Notes: generated from the letters alone by a model not told the origin. A stretch of 64,000 bases of DNA from QHXQ01 sp038322995 (GCA_038322995.1 JBBQGM010000002.1:1-64000); one strand, 5' to 3'. Numbered from the stretch's first letter, positions 1 to 8,644 are shown. Numbers and translations: made by a program.

Positions 1-121
1 GCATCCGACCGAGCAGGGGAAACGGGCTGCGGTCGAGTGCGCTCAAGCGATAGCAGCGGAAAATGGGCACGTTTTGGTCACAGGGCGCTTTGGTCAAGCC
101 GGGTGAACAAGACTTAACTCG

Positions 122-1768
122 TTGCAGGGGGTGACGATAGAACAAGTGAGAGACGGGACACGCATCGTCGAGTGTGTACCAAACTTCAGTGAGGGGCGCA
201 AGCCGGAGACCGTGGCGCGACTCGTCGCGGTGATCGAATCTGTGCCGGGCGCGCTCGTGCTGGACACGCATAGCGACCCGGATCATAACCGCACGGTCAT
301 CACGTTTGTGGCTGACGTGCGCGCGGTGGTGGAGGCGGCGGTGCGCGCGTGCGCGTTGGCGGCGGAGTTGATCGATCTGCGCGCACATACGGGCGCGCAC
401 CCGCGCGTCGGCGCGCTGGATGTGCTGCCGTTCGTGCCGGTGCGGGGCGTGACGCTGGCCGACTGTGTGCAACTCGCACATGAGGCAGGCGAGCGGATCG
501 CGCACGAACTCGGCGTGCCGGTTTACTTCTACGAAGCGGCGGCGCTCAGACCTGAGCGCGTGCAACTGGAAGACGTGCGGCGCAAGGGCTTCGAGCAGTT
601 GCGCGCGGAGATCGGCATTGATCCCGCGCGCGCGCCTGACGTGGGCGCGGCGCGCGTGCATGAGCGCGCGGGCGCAGTCGTCGTTGGCGCGCGGCCGTTC
701 CTCGTGGCGTATAACGTCAATTTGCACACGACGGATGTGGCCATCGCGCGGCGGATCGCGCGGGCGGTGCGCGGGCGCGATGGCGGTTTGCGTTATCTGA
801 AGGCGCTCGGCTTCGCGTTGCCGGCGCGCGGGCTGACGCAAGTCTCGATGAACCTTGTACGGCATGAACAGACCACGCTGCATCATGCGTTCGCAGCCGT
901 CAAACGCGAAGCCGCGCGTTGGGGCGTCAGCGTGGCGGGCAGCGAGATCGTCGGTCTCGTGCCACAGTCCGCGCTCGACCGCAGCGCCGAATATTTTCTG
1001 CAACTCGAAAATTTCGCGCCCGAACTCGTGCTTGAAAACCGCATCGCGGCAGCGGCAGAGAATCGGCAAGGGGCGGCGGATGGTAAGCAGCAAGCCGCAG
1101 GCACGCAGCCTGCGCCTGTGAGCGGCCCGACAGCGGGCAGCAAGCAACCGACGGTGGCCGCAAGCGCGCTGCCGACTACTGAACACTTATCGCCCGTTGC
1201 TTCGTCCGGCGGTGGCGCGGCGGCGGCGCAGACGGGCGCATTGGCGGCGGCCTTGGGCGAGACGGGCGCGCGACTGTTGGCGCGCAGAGGACGGGACGAA
1301 GCGGCCACGGAGGCGTTAGAGGCATTGCAAGCATTGACGGGTTTGCATGCGCGGCTGGCGGCGGCGGTGGCCGAGGACGCGGCCGTGTTCGCGCGCGTGT
1401 TGGTTGCGCGCCGGCTGCCGCGTGCGGATGACGACGAGCGGCAAGCCCGCGCGCATGCGATTGAAGAGGCGTTGAAGGGCGCGGCGACCGTGCCGCTCGA
1501 AGTGGCGAGCCTGGCGGTGCAGGCGGGTGAGTTGTTGGAGACGCTCGCGGAGTTGAGCGAACCGGCGTGGTTGTCGGATACAGCGTCGGGCGCACAACTC
1601 GCGTGCGCAGCGGTTGTCAGTGCGCGCTACAACGTGCTTGTCAACACGGCCGAGATCGAGGACGAAGAGTTTGTGGCCGAGCACCGCGCCCGCGCCGACG
1701 ATCTGCTTGCGCGGGCGCGCGGCATCGCGGCCCGCGTCGAAGAGATGTTGCTGGATGCGCTCAATTGA
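122..1768 (+). CDS. ftcD: bifunctional glutamate formimidoyltransferase / formimidoyl-THF cyclodeaminase
   Basis: This two-domain enzyme of histidine breakdown moves the formimino group of N-formimino-glutamate to tetrahydrofolate and then releases ammonia to give methenyl-THF. The formiminotransferase part covers about residues 12-310. It begins with IVECVPNFSEGR and contains HTGAHPRVGALDV (89-101), the region of the catalytic histidine in the family. An Ala/Gly/Gln/Pro-rich linker follows at about 315-375, and a cyclodeaminase domain fills about 376-548. The total of 548 residues is close to the 541 of the mammalian fusion. The start is uncertain: position 122 is a TTG, and GTG codons at 131 and 146 are alternatives; none has a well-spaced Shine-Dalgarno. 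No other hut gene is visible nearby, so the histidine-pathway role comes from the family only. Confidence 0.9.
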   Translation: MQGVTIEQVRDGTRIVECVPNFSEGRKPETVARLVAVIESVPGALVLDTHSDPDHNRTVITFVADVRAVVEAAVRACALAAELIDLRAHTGAHPRVGALDVLPFVPVRGVTLADCVQLAHEAGERIAHELGVPVYFYEAAALRPERVQLEDVRRKGFEQLRAEIGIDPARAPDVGAARVHERAGAVVVGARPFLVAYNVNLHTTDVAIARRIARAVRGRDGGLRYLKALGFALPARGLTQVSMNLVRHEQTTLHHAFAAVKREAARWGVSVAGSEIVGLVPQSALDRSAEYFLQLENFAPELVLENRIAAAAENRQGAADGKQQAAGTQPAPVSGPTAGSKQPTVAASALPTTEHLSPVASSGGGAAAAQTGALAAALGETGARLLARRGRDEAATEALEALQALTGLHARLAAAVAEDAAVFARVLVARRLPRADDDERQARAHAIEEALKGAATVPLEVASLAVQAGELLETLAELSEPAWLSDTASGAQLACAAVVSARYNVLVNTAEIEDEEFVAEHRARADDLLARARGIAARVEEMLLDALN

Positions 1769-1806
1769 GCAGCCGCGCCAAACGCACGTAAGGAGGGATA
1801 GCAGCT

Positions 1807-2109
1807 ATGCCGCAAGAACGCAGAGAAACCCCACGCCGCGCCGTCTCGATCACGGCCTACTGGGAAGGCTTGTCCGGTCGCCATCAGGCGCGCGTGAGCG
1901 ACTTGAGTCTCGGCGGGTGCTTTATCGACACGCTCGGCAAGGCCGAGGTGGGCGAGTTCACGCTGTTGTCGTTGACCCAGGCGGACGGCACCGCTTTGCG
2001 CCTGCGCGGGCAAGTCGCCTCCGTCGATCCGCTTACGGGCTTCAGCCTCGCCTTCACCTATCTGACCGAAGACGAGCAACACGCACTCACCCGTTTGCTC
2101 GCCCGCTAG
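1807..2109 (+). CDS. PilZ domain protein (probable c-di-GMP receptor)
   Basis: This 100-residue protein is essentially a single PilZ domain. The N-terminal RRETPRR matches the RxxxR c-di-GMP-binding motif, and DLSLGG near residue 36 matches the D/NxSxxG motif. In the family these residues clamp a c-di-GMP dimer. A strong ribosome-binding site (AAGGAGGGA) starts near 1791, which fixes the ATG at 1807. There is no output domain, so it would act through a partner protein. It follows the ftcD stop by 38 bases and could be cotranscribed with it, but no functional link is evident. Confidence 0.85.
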   Translation: MPQERRETPRRAVSITAYWEGLSGRHQARVSDLSLGGCFIDTLGKAEVGEFTLLSLTQADGTALRLRGQVASVDPLTGFSLAFTYLTEDEQHALTRLLAR

Positions 2110-2153
2110 GAGCGCGCTTCCATCTAGCGCCCGCTAAACGCGCCCCCCCGCGC

Positions 2154-2384
2154 CTGCAAAGTCGATCTGTACACCTGCAACTGCGATCTCATAGCCTGCA
2201 ACCTCAGTCTACGCGATTGCAACCACGATCTTGCGCGCTGCAACTGCGGTCTTACAGCTTGCGACCGCGATCTAACATACTGCAAGTGCGATCTAATACG
2301 CTGCGACCACACCTCACGCGCTTGCAACCGCATCTTTGCACGTTGCGACCACACCTCTGCACGCTGCGAGCGCGTTCAACGCCT
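2154..2384. repeat. tandem array of eleven 21-bp units
   Basis: The word YTGCRA recurs at 2154, 2175, 2196, 2217, 2238, 2259, 2280, 2301, 2322, 2343 and 2364, exactly every 21 bases with no slippage. The rest of each unit is only loosely conserved (often followed by CYRCGATCT). The array fills nearly all of the space between the PilZ gene stop and the stop of the convergent DinB-like gene. Twenty-one bases is two turns of B-DNA and also seven codons, so one frame reads as a Leu-Gln-x-Arg-Ser heptad, but no start site supports a real protein. Confidence 0.9.
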
Positions 2385-2909
2385 TCACTCTTTCGTCGGC
2401 GGCGACCAACCTGCCGGTGCGCCGGGCCACACCGCGTCCGGGCTGACCGGCTGGGCCTGATCGGGCCCCAAACGCGCCGGATCGATCTCGGCAACGATGA
2501 AATTTTCCGGCGGCACCGGCACGCCCGCGAGCCGCCGCAGCAGTGCGAGTTGCCCGGCATGCGTCATCGCATCGGCGAACGGACCTTGTAGCAGCCGCTC
2601 CGCCGTCATCTCTTCCAGCAACGGCGTACCCACCTCGATGTGCCGCGCTAACTCTTGCAGCATCTCGTGAAAACGGCTGATCTCCGCCGGTAGCGACGGC
2701 AGGGGGGCGGGTCTGTACTGCCCGCCGACGAAAAAAGTCCGCGCATACCCAAGCACGCTCGTCATGTGCCGCACCAACTGCGCCGGCGTGCGCGTGCCCT
2801 CAGCGGCGCAGAAAGAACCAAACTCGGCCGGCGCATCCCGCAACGCCTTCTGCGTGCGATAAGCCAGCGCAGCCAGAAAATGACGCAGTAGCTTTTGTTT
2901 ATCGTCCAT
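2385..2909 (-). CDS. DinB-like four-helix protein
   Basis: This 174-residue protein resembles the DinB/DUF1569 superfamily. The family forms a four-helix bundle that often binds a metal through three histidines and includes thiol-dependent transferases. Visible features are LVRHMTSVLGYA near residue 65 (first helix histidine) and DAMTHAGQLALLRRLAG near 112-128, the characteristic HxGQ helix. The C-terminal tail (about 140-174) is proline-rich and has no recognisable feature. The gene ends exactly at the edge of the 21-bp repeat array, so its stop codon is in contact with the last unit. No partner gene suggests a substrate. Confidence 0.7.
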   Translation of the reverse strand: MDDKQKLLRHFLAALAYRTQKALRDAPAEFGSFCAAEGTRTPAQLVRHMTSVLGYARTFFVGGQYRPAPLPSLPAEISRFHEMLQELARHIEVGTPLLEEMTAERLLQGPFADAMTHAGQLALLRRLAGVPVPPENFIVAEIDPARLGPDQAQPVSPDAVWPGAPAGWSPPTKE

Positions 2910-3001
2910 CGGTTGACTGGAACAAGCGATTAAGAGAGAGAGATGCTATCGAGTGGCGGAGCATAAGTTGTTAGATGCGCTGCTGATTGAGCCGCGAAGC
3001 C

Positions 3002-3868
3002 TCATTTGCTGTCAAGATATTGCCCGAAGAAATCTAATACCCGACGCTCGTATTCTTCCTTTGCTACTGGATATAAATCAACATGCTTTGCACGCTCAAC
3101 TATCCACAACTTTTTAGGCTCACTTGCGGCATTATACATCTGGCGCGATTCTTCAAGAGTAGTATGTTGATCTTCCGCGCCTACTATGAAAAATTTGGGC
3201 ACGATGATCTTTCCTACATGATCTGTTGGACGTAGAGCTTCGGCACTAATCCCTAATCTCGGCTTAAATTGCCAAGCCAAGAATGGCGTTAAGGCACTGG
3301 CCCAACCGCCAAGCCTCATGGTCAAACGATTGCTGATAGCTTGGTTGATGGTGGGATAAACCATTTCTAGCACCATTGCATTTACCTCAAGCGGCGGCGC
3401 GGCGAGCAACGTGGCAGCGCCACCCATTGAGACACCGAGCACGCCTATCTTTTCATCAGGAGTATATGCGCGAAGAAATTTCACTGCTGCCTGTGCATCT
3501 CTGCTTTCAAGATAGCCAAAGGTGATGTGTTCCCCTGCACTTTCACCGTGAGCCTGGAAATCAAAAAGCAATACGGAATAACCAGCATGAGATAGAAAAC
3601 GCGCACGATCCAGCATACTCAGGCGATTTGCGCGCACGCCATGCATGAGAATAATTGCTCCCATGCCTTTCTTTTCAGGTATGAACCAACCATGAATGAT
3701 GGCTCCTGATGCGCTAGGGATTTCAACTGATATTCCTGCTAAATCTGTGGGCAAATTTCCGATTGATTGGTGTGTAGGCGCACTCAAAATGCTTCCGGTT
3801 AACCATATTCCGACTACGCAGGTAAGCGCGACTCCTAAAGCACAAGTGATGATTAGTTTTCGCTTCAT
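3002..3868 (-). CDS. membrane-anchored alpha/beta hydrolase
   Basis: This 288-residue serine hydrolase has one N-terminal hydrophobic segment (about residues 4-24), which could be a signal anchor. The alpha/beta hydrolase fold follows, with an oxyanion HG motif (LMHGVRANR), the nucleophile elbow GVSMGG (Ser147), an acid in GAEDQHT (Asp233) and the histidine in AKHVDLYP (His262). The triad is complete and correctly ordered. The ATG at 3868 was chosen over a TTG two codons upstream; neither has a clear ribosome-binding site. Base composition is clearly more AT-rich than its neighbours (about 38-52 percent GC in lines I counted), which suggests recent acquisition. The substrate is unknown. Confidence 0.8.
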   Translation of the reverse strand: MKRKLIITCALGVALTCVVGIWLTGSILSAPTHQSIGNLPTDLAGISVEIPSASGAIIHGWFIPEKKGMGAIILMHGVRANRLSMLDRARFLSHAGYSVLLFDFQAHGESAGEHITFGYLESRDAQAAVKFLRAYTPDEKIGVLGVSMGGAATLLAAPPLEVNAMVLEMVYPTINQAISNRLTMRLGGWASALTPFLAWQFKPRLGISAEALRPTDHVGKIIVPKFFIVGAEDQHTTLEESRQMYNAASEPKKLWIVERAKHVDLYPVAKEEYERRVLDFFGQYLDSK

Positions 3869-3944
3869 TAGCAATAACGAGCCTTTAACTATTATTAGAT
3901 CGTATCCTGCGGTAGTTTACGCCCCGCGCCATCGGCCGCTAACT

Positions 3945-4967
3945 TCACAGGTGCTTGCGCAGATACGTGATGATCTTCCAGCCGTCGATGTATTTCCACG
4001 GCGGGGCGGCGAGCGTGTAGTGGCCGCAGGCGAGCCATTGCACGTCGAGCGGGTGGCCGGTGGCGCGGACGGCGTTGATGGTGTCGTGCGAGAGTTGGAT
4101 GGGGAAGGTTAGATCGTAGCGCGCGGCGATGAAGCGCATCGGGCGCGGCGCGAGGGCCGCTAGTTTATCAATGTAGGCGAGCGGGCTGATGGGCAGCCAG
4201 TAGTGATGTAGCTCGGCGAGCGTGAGTTCGTCGCCGAAGCCCGCGCGGACGTGTTGCGTGGACAAGCCGTGCCACGTTACGTCGGCGACGTAGCCGGAGA
4301 CGTGGTTGAAGACGCCCGCGTCGATTAACGGTTCGTGGACGAAGGTGAGGAAGGCGACGCACGAGCCGATGCTTGTGCCCATGATGCCGATGCGCTCGTA
4401 GCCTTGTGCGTGCAGCCAGTGGACGGCGGCGCGCGTATCAACCACCGCCTGCCGCATCGATTGCAGCGTGCGCCCGACGTTGGGCGAGACGAGGAAGTCC
4501 GCGCGCTCTAAGCCGGTGGGGCGACGCTCGTCGTGATAGGGCAGCGACAGCCGCAAGCCGCTGATCCCAAACCGCGCGAAGAGGCGCGCTAACTCCGCGT
4601 GGCTCGCCGGTTGCGCGTTCCACTGCGGCAGCAGGACGACAGCGCGGCGTGATTGTTTGTCGCTTGTTGCGGCCGCCGGGAAGAAGCGCGCCCGCACGCG
4701 GTCGTTCTCCGGTGACGGCGTGCCGACGCCGCTCGTCCATGTGAGCAGGTTGTCGGTGAGTTGATAATCCGTGATGGGCGGCAGGGCGTAGAAGTCGTCG
4801 CTACAAGCAAGGACGCGCTCGGTGTGCGCGGCGAACAGTTGGCGCGGATCGTCGCCGTTCGCATGCGCGACCACGCAGTCCGCGCCCCACTCGAACGGGC
4901 GCACGAGCCGATTGGTGTCGCGTTGCGCCAGTTGGCGCTCGCGCGCGTGCATCAGACGGGTCAGCAA
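3945..4967 (-). CDS. alpha/beta hydrolase, ABHD18-like
   Basis: This protein of about 340 residues resembles the Abhydrolase_18 group. The core has VVLLPQWNAQ near 110-119, a nucleophile elbow GTSIGSC with Ser199, an acid in ARYDLTFP (Asp285) and a histidine in ACGHYTLA (His316). No signal peptide or membrane segment is seen, so it is probably cytoplasmic. The start is taken as TTG at 4967 because GGAGG lies about 13 bases upstream; an ATG five codons later (4952) is possible. It is GC-rich like the bulk of the window, unlike the adjacent hydrolase at 3002-3868, so the two are unlikely to be a recent duplication. Confidence 0.75.
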   Translation of the reverse strand: MLTRLMHARERQLAQRDTNRLVRPFEWGADCVVAHANGDDPRQLFAAHTERVLACSDDFYALPPITDYQLTDNLLTWTSGVGTPSPENDRVRARFFPAAATSDKQSRRAVVLLPQWNAQPASHAELARLFARFGISGLRLSLPYHDERRPTGLERADFLVSPNVGRTLQSMRQAVVDTRAAVHWLHAQGYERIGIMGTSIGSCVAFLTFVHEPLIDAGVFNHVSGYVADVTWHGLSTQHVRAGFGDELTLAELHHYWLPISPLAYIDKLAALAPRPMRFIAARYDLTFPIQLSHDTINAVRATGHPLDVQWLACGHYTLAAPPWKYIDGWKIITYLRKHL

Positions 4968-5081
4968 AGTGTAGTGAGTACCTCCACAAAGAATTTAAGG
5001 GGCAGAGCGCGAAAGGTCAAAAGGAGGCACGGCGCTGTCGAGGTGGGTTGTGCGTTTGCGCCGCTTGTTAGCGCACTACAG

Positions 5082-5133
5082 AAGTGCCGAAGGGCCGTGG
5101 AGAGTTGAATATCTCCGCGGCCCTTCGGCGCTT
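5082..5133. terminator. long hairpin downstream of the subtilase gene
   Basis: Two 22-base arms (5082-5103 and 5112-5133) are complementary at 20 positions around an 8-base loop. Both mismatches become G-U pairs in a plus-strand transcript and C-A mismatches in a minus-strand one. There is no clear T-run on either side. It lies between the convergence-side end of the subtilase gene and the start region of the hydrolase gene, both on the minus strand. Confidence 0.6.
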
Positions 5134-5175
5134 ACTTTGCGCTGCTGCGGTGAGGTTCCGCAACCGCACAACAGT

Positions 5176-6723
5176 TTAAGGGTGCAAGAGGTAAAGGCTG
5201 TAGTTGCCGCTGCCGCTGTAGGCATAAACCTGCCAGCGATAGTAGCCGGACGTGCCGCTGTAGGAGATGGTCTCGCTGGCGGTGGCGCTCTCGCTGCGGG
5301 CGACGATCACCCACGCCGAGCCGTTCCACTTTTGCAGGTACAGATCGAAGTCTGCGCCCGAAGCCGGGCCGACCAGACAGCCTTTATGCGTGCCGGAGAC
5401 GCTGCTGAAGTAGTAGGAGCCGCCCGGTTGGTAGTTGGAACTGCCGGTGCCGGAGAGCGTGCCGGTATAGAGCGTGCCGCCGGCGCACGCGGGCGGTGTG
5501 CCGCCGCCCCCGCCGCCTGTCGTCAGCAGCGAATAGAGCAGCCGGTTGGGCGAGCCTGTGCCGATGCCGGTCAGCACGCCGGTGGTTGCGGTGGTGATGA
5601 TCTGATTGGCCACGGTCGCGGGCGAGGCCGTTTGATTGCCTTGCAGGTAGAGCGCGGCGACGCCGACGACGTGCGGCGTGGCCATCGAAGTGCCGCTGAT
5701 CGTGTTCGTGGCCGTGTCGCTTGTTGACCACGACGAGGTGATCGACGAACCGGGCGCGAAGATGTCCACGCACGTGCCGATGTTGGAGAACGACGAGCGC
5801 GCGTCGGTGCTGGTGGTTGAGCCGACGGTGAGCGCGGCAGCGACGCGGCCCGGTGATTCAGTACAAGCGTCCACGCCGCTATCGTTGCCGGCGGCGATGC
5901 CATATGTCACGCCCGCGTTGATCGAGTTCTGCACGGCCGTGTCGAGCGCCGAGTCCGCGCCGCCGCCGAGACTCATGTTCGCCACCGCCGGGGTGATGCG
6001 ATGCGCCGTCACCCAATCTACGCCCGCGATCACGGTCGCGCTCGTGCCGCTGCCCGCGCAATCCAGCACGCGCACGGCGTGGAGCGTGACGCCTTTGGCG
6101 ACGCCATAGGTCGAGCCGCCGATAGTGCCGGCGACGTGGGTGCCGTGCCCGTTGCAGTCGATGCCGTTCTGGCCGTCGTTCATCGCATCGAAGGCGACGG
6201 AGGCGCGGCCGCCAAACTGCGTGTGCGTGACGCGGATACCGGTGTCGATGACGTAGGCGTGGACGCCCGCGCCGGTGGGCGTGTAGGTATAGTTGCCGTC
6301 GAGCGGCAGGTTGCGTTGGTCGATGCGGTCGAGGCCCCACGTTGCGCCCGCCTGCACGGTCGTCGCGTGGAACTGGCCGTTCTCCTGCACGAACTTGACG
6401 CGCGAGTCTTGGCTCAAGGCTAACGCTTGTTCCTCGGTCATGCGGGCCGAGAAGCCGTTGAGCGCATGTTTGTAAACTTTATCAACCTTCGCGCCGAAGG
6501 CCGCGGCCAGATCATTAGCGACGACGGGCGCGGCGGAGAGATCGCCCTTCGCGCCGACATAAGCGTCGTCAAGCACGACGATGTACTCGCCCGCGATGGG
6601 CTTAGCATGGCGGCGCAATTTCGTTTTCTGGTCTTGCGCCTGCGCGTGCGAACTGACCAGGTTGGGTGTGAACACGAGGGCGGCGAGGGCGAGAACCATA
6701 ACGAACGCGAACAACTTCTGCAT
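5176..6723 (-). CDS. secreted subtilisin-like serine protease (S8, proteinase K-like)
   Basis: This secreted 515-residue protease has a signal peptide (about 1-29), an inhibitor I9-type propeptide (GEYIVVLDDAYVG, about 45-118), and an S8 catalytic domain. The triad is Asp160 (VIDTGI), His193 (NGHGTHVAGT) and Ser346 (GTSMATPH), with the oxyanion asparagine in IAAGNDSG. After a glycine-rich linker near 400 comes an about 95-residue C-terminal domain with FDLYLQKWNG and YYRWQVYAYSG. It resembles the pre-peptidase C-terminal (PPC) domain, which is usually cleaved after export. The ATG at 6723 is preceded by AAGGAG at the right distance; the frame stays open 17 codons further upstream. It is transcribed alone. 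Confidence 0.93.
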   Translation of the reverse strand: MQKLFAFVMVLALAALVFTPNLVSSHAQAQDQKTKLRRHAKPIAGEYIVVLDDAYVGAKGDLSAAPVVANDLAAAFGAKVDKVYKHALNGFSARMTEEQALALSQDSRVKFVQENGQFHATTVQAGATWGLDRIDQRNLPLDGNYTYTPTGAGVHAYVIDTGIRVTHTQFGGRASVAFDAMNDGQNGIDCNGHGTHVAGTIGGSTYGVAKGVTLHAVRVLDCAGSGTSATVIAGVDWVTAHRITPAVANMSLGGGADSALDTAVQNSINAGVTYGIAAGNDSGVDACTESPGRVAAALTVGSTTSTDARSSFSNIGTCVDIFAPGSSITSSWSTSDTATNTISGTSMATPHVVGVAALYLQGNQTASPATVANQIITTATTGVLTGIGTGSPNRLLYSLLTTGGGGGGTPPACAGGTLYTGTLSGTGSSNYQPGGSYYFSSVSGTHKGCLVGPASGADFDLYLQKWNGSAWVIVARSESATASETISYSGTSGYYRWQVYAYSGSGNYSLYLLHP

Positions 6724-6866
6724 AATTTCTCCTTGGGTGCGTGTGGCCAATGTCTGCGAGGCGACGACCCGCACGGATCGTCTTCGTTATTGGGGCAGGA
6801 GCGCGGCGACGTTTACGGCGACTAAAACGAAGGGCGAGCCGCAAACGTTACCGAATAGTTAACGCA

Positions 6867-6899
6867 CAAGCGCAGTGTGCAGTCTGAGGACTGCGCTTG
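6867..6899. other. 10-bp inverted repeat between two secreted-protein genes
   Basis: CAAGCGCAGT at 6867-6876 pairs perfectly with ACTGCGCTTG at 6890-6899 around a 13-base loop. It lies in the spacer between the 7037-8644 gene and the subtilase gene, both on the minus strand. It could be a second terminator or an operator for the subtilase promoter; no T-run is seen. Confidence 0.4.
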
Positions 6900-6960
6900 C
6901 CGTTTGTGATCAGAGATCGCGCCGCATAAGACGCGACGGTGTGTTTGTGCGCGTGTAATA

Positions 6961-6999
6961 AATAGGCGGGCGCGTTTATACGGCACGCGCCCGCCCATT
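6961..6999 (-). terminator. terminator hairpin after the 7037-8644 gene
   Basis: Fourteen-base arms (6961-6974 and 6986-6999) pair with one mismatch around an 11-base loop, with a very GC-rich core. On the minus strand the stem is followed by TATTACAC. It lies 38 bases beyond the stop codon of the secreted orphan. Confidence 0.6.
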
Positions 7000-7036
7000 G
7001 GAAAGGGTAACGAACTACTGCGGACGCGCCTAAGCG

Positions 7037-8644
7037 TCACTGGCAGTTGGTGAATTTGACCTTGCCGATCCAAGTGCTCCAGTTGAACGTGCCGCTGGTC
7101 TTGAGATACTCGGTTGTGTACCACAGGGTGCAGTCGTCGGTCGGGTCGGGCGTCAAGCTGCTGTAGTCGCCCCAGCGCGATAGGTTCGATAGTTGCGAGC
7201 CGATGCCGCTGAGCAGCGAGGTCTCGGTCTGCAACGTGCCGAGCGTGTCGCTCGCGTTGCGGCCCGTAAAGAAGACTGACGGGCGCACGCTGCTGCCGGA
7301 GAGGCTATAGCCGATGCCGATGTTCCCCAGCTTGTCCATCGCCGCGCTGCCCATCCAGCGATGATTGCTGTCGGGCGAGAACGTGCCCTGCTGGAAGACG
7401 GACGGCGTACCACTACTGTTGACCCGAATCTCGTACCAACGCACGCCGGAGTGGTTCGTCTTGCGGTTCGTGCCGACGTTGATAGCGTGGTTGACGACAA
7501 GCGCGCCATACGTGCCGAAGTTGCGATACGCGAGGCGATACATCAAACGGTCGGCGAGCGAGTCGAGCTTCTGCGAGGTGCTCGGCTGCGTGATGCACGC
7601 GCCGCCGCTGCACGCCGTCGAAAAGGCATTGACCGGCAGGCTGATGCGCGTGCCGATGTTCGAGTTGGCCGGCGTCGTCCAGTCAACGTGGAACTTCCAG
7701 AGGTTGAGCGCGTTGCTGCCGAAGTTCATCACGTAATTGGGCGCGCCAGCCGGCGGTGCGGTCGCGCCGTCGAGATCAGACGGCAACAGGCCGCCGAAAC
7801 TCGTGCCGAGATTGAAGCACTGTTGCGTGGCGGCCGCGCCCACGAGCATCTTGGCGCGATCCCACGCGCAGACCTGGCCGCCGCTAAACGTCTGGCCGTT
7901 ATTGAACAAATTGTAAGTCACGTAGTAAGCATCGGGCCAGACGCCGACCTTAGGATAGTCGTTGAACTGCGTGCCGTAGGTGAACTCGTAGCGATAATAA
8001 CTGCCGGTTGCATCGCTCGTGGTCGAGACGGCGACGCACTGGCGATAGGGCGTCGTCGTGACGGCGAACTGCGTCAGCATCCAACGGCCAGCCGCGCGAT
8101 CATATTTCACAATCGGGTCGCCATCGTTCGTGGTCTCGCACGGGCCGCCGAAGCCGCTCCAGATCGTGTTGCCGTTCTTCGGAAAGCCGGGCAGCATGCC
8201 GCCCGTCGTCTTGTCGAACACAGCGAACGCTTCGTTCACCCACTGCACATACTGCGTCGCGCCGACTGCGCCGTTCGTGTCCGGCGGCGCGGCGTTAACG
8301 GTGTAGTTAGGAATGCCGACGCCGTCGAAACCGGAGAGCACGGTGGCGGCCAGAGGGCCGGCGACGCTCGCTGCTTGAAGCGCGTTCTGCTCGACCGCAG
8401 CTTGCTCCGCACTGGTCGTGACCCTCTGTGCAGGTTGCGGGATCGGCTTGACGGGATGCTCGTGGTTCGGCCGCTCAACCTCCGGCCCCTTGGCCGGCAA
8501 GTCGCGGAGCGGGCGCGATTCGTCGTGCTTGACCGCGCTCGTGACTGCTACTTTATTTGTGTTGTTCTGGCCGAAGGCCAGGGCCGGCAAAAGTATGACG
8601 GCGCTCAAAATGGTTAGCGCAAGGGTGGGTAGGTCTCTCTTCAT
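7037..8644 (-). CDS. large secreted protein of unknown function
   Basis: The gene encodes 535 residues from an ATG at 8644, which has GGAGG just upstream; the frame continues upstream without a better start. An N-terminal signal peptide (MKRDLPTLALTILSAV, cut near ALAFGQ) is clear. A Pro/Glu/His-rich low-complexity stretch (about 45-85) precedes a long region rich in aromatic residues, Gly, Asn and Thr. Recurring phrases of the type YDRAAGRWMLTQF and WMGSAAMDKLGNIGIGYS look like beta-propeller blades, but I do not recognise a named family. Paired cysteines (for example CSGGAC) suggest disulfides outside the cytoplasm. It has its own hairpin terminator and sits beside a secreted subtilase, so a role in secreted protein turnover or surface structure is possible but not shown. 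Confidence 0.7.
   Translation of the reverse strand: MKRDLPTLALTILSAVILLPALAFGQNNTNKVAVTSAVKHDESRPLRDLPAKGPEVERPNHEHPVKPIPQPAQRVTTSAEQAAVEQNALQAASVAGPLAATVLSGFDGVGIPNYTVNAAPPDTNGAVGATQYVQWVNEAFAVFDKTTGGMLPGFPKNGNTIWSGFGGPCETTNDGDPIVKYDRAAGRWMLTQFAVTTTPYRQCVAVSTTSDATGSYYRYEFTYGTQFNDYPKVGVWPDAYYVTYNLFNNGQTFSGGQVCAWDRAKMLVGAAATQQCFNLGTSFGGLLPSDLDGATAPPAGAPNYVMNFGSNALNLWKFHVDWTTPANSNIGTRISLPVNAFSTACSGGACITQPSTSQKLDSLADRLMYRLAYRNFGTYGALVVNHAINVGTNRKTNHSGVRWYEIRVNSSGTPSVFQQGTFSPDSNHRWMGSAAMDKLGNIGIGYSLSGSSVRPSVFFTGRNASDTLGTLQTETSLLSGIGSQLSNLSRWGDYSSLTPDPTDDCTLWYTTEYLKTSGTFNWSTWIGKVKFTNCQ

Noticed and set aside
2154..2384. The 21-bp array as a CRISPR.
   Set aside because: Units have no conserved 28-37 base repeat with unique spacers, and no cas gene is present.
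1614..2591. A long frame that translates the 21-bp array as a Leu-Gln-x-Arg-Ser heptad protein.
   Set aside because: It starts inside ftcD, crosses the PilZ gene in a wrong frame and ends in the DinB gene; the heptad is a by-product of the repeat period.
7361..8617. A 418-codon open frame antisense to the secreted orphan.
   Set aside because: The minus-strand gene has a ribosome-binding site and signal peptide; the antisense frame has neither and is Arg/Ala/Val-rich shadow sequence.
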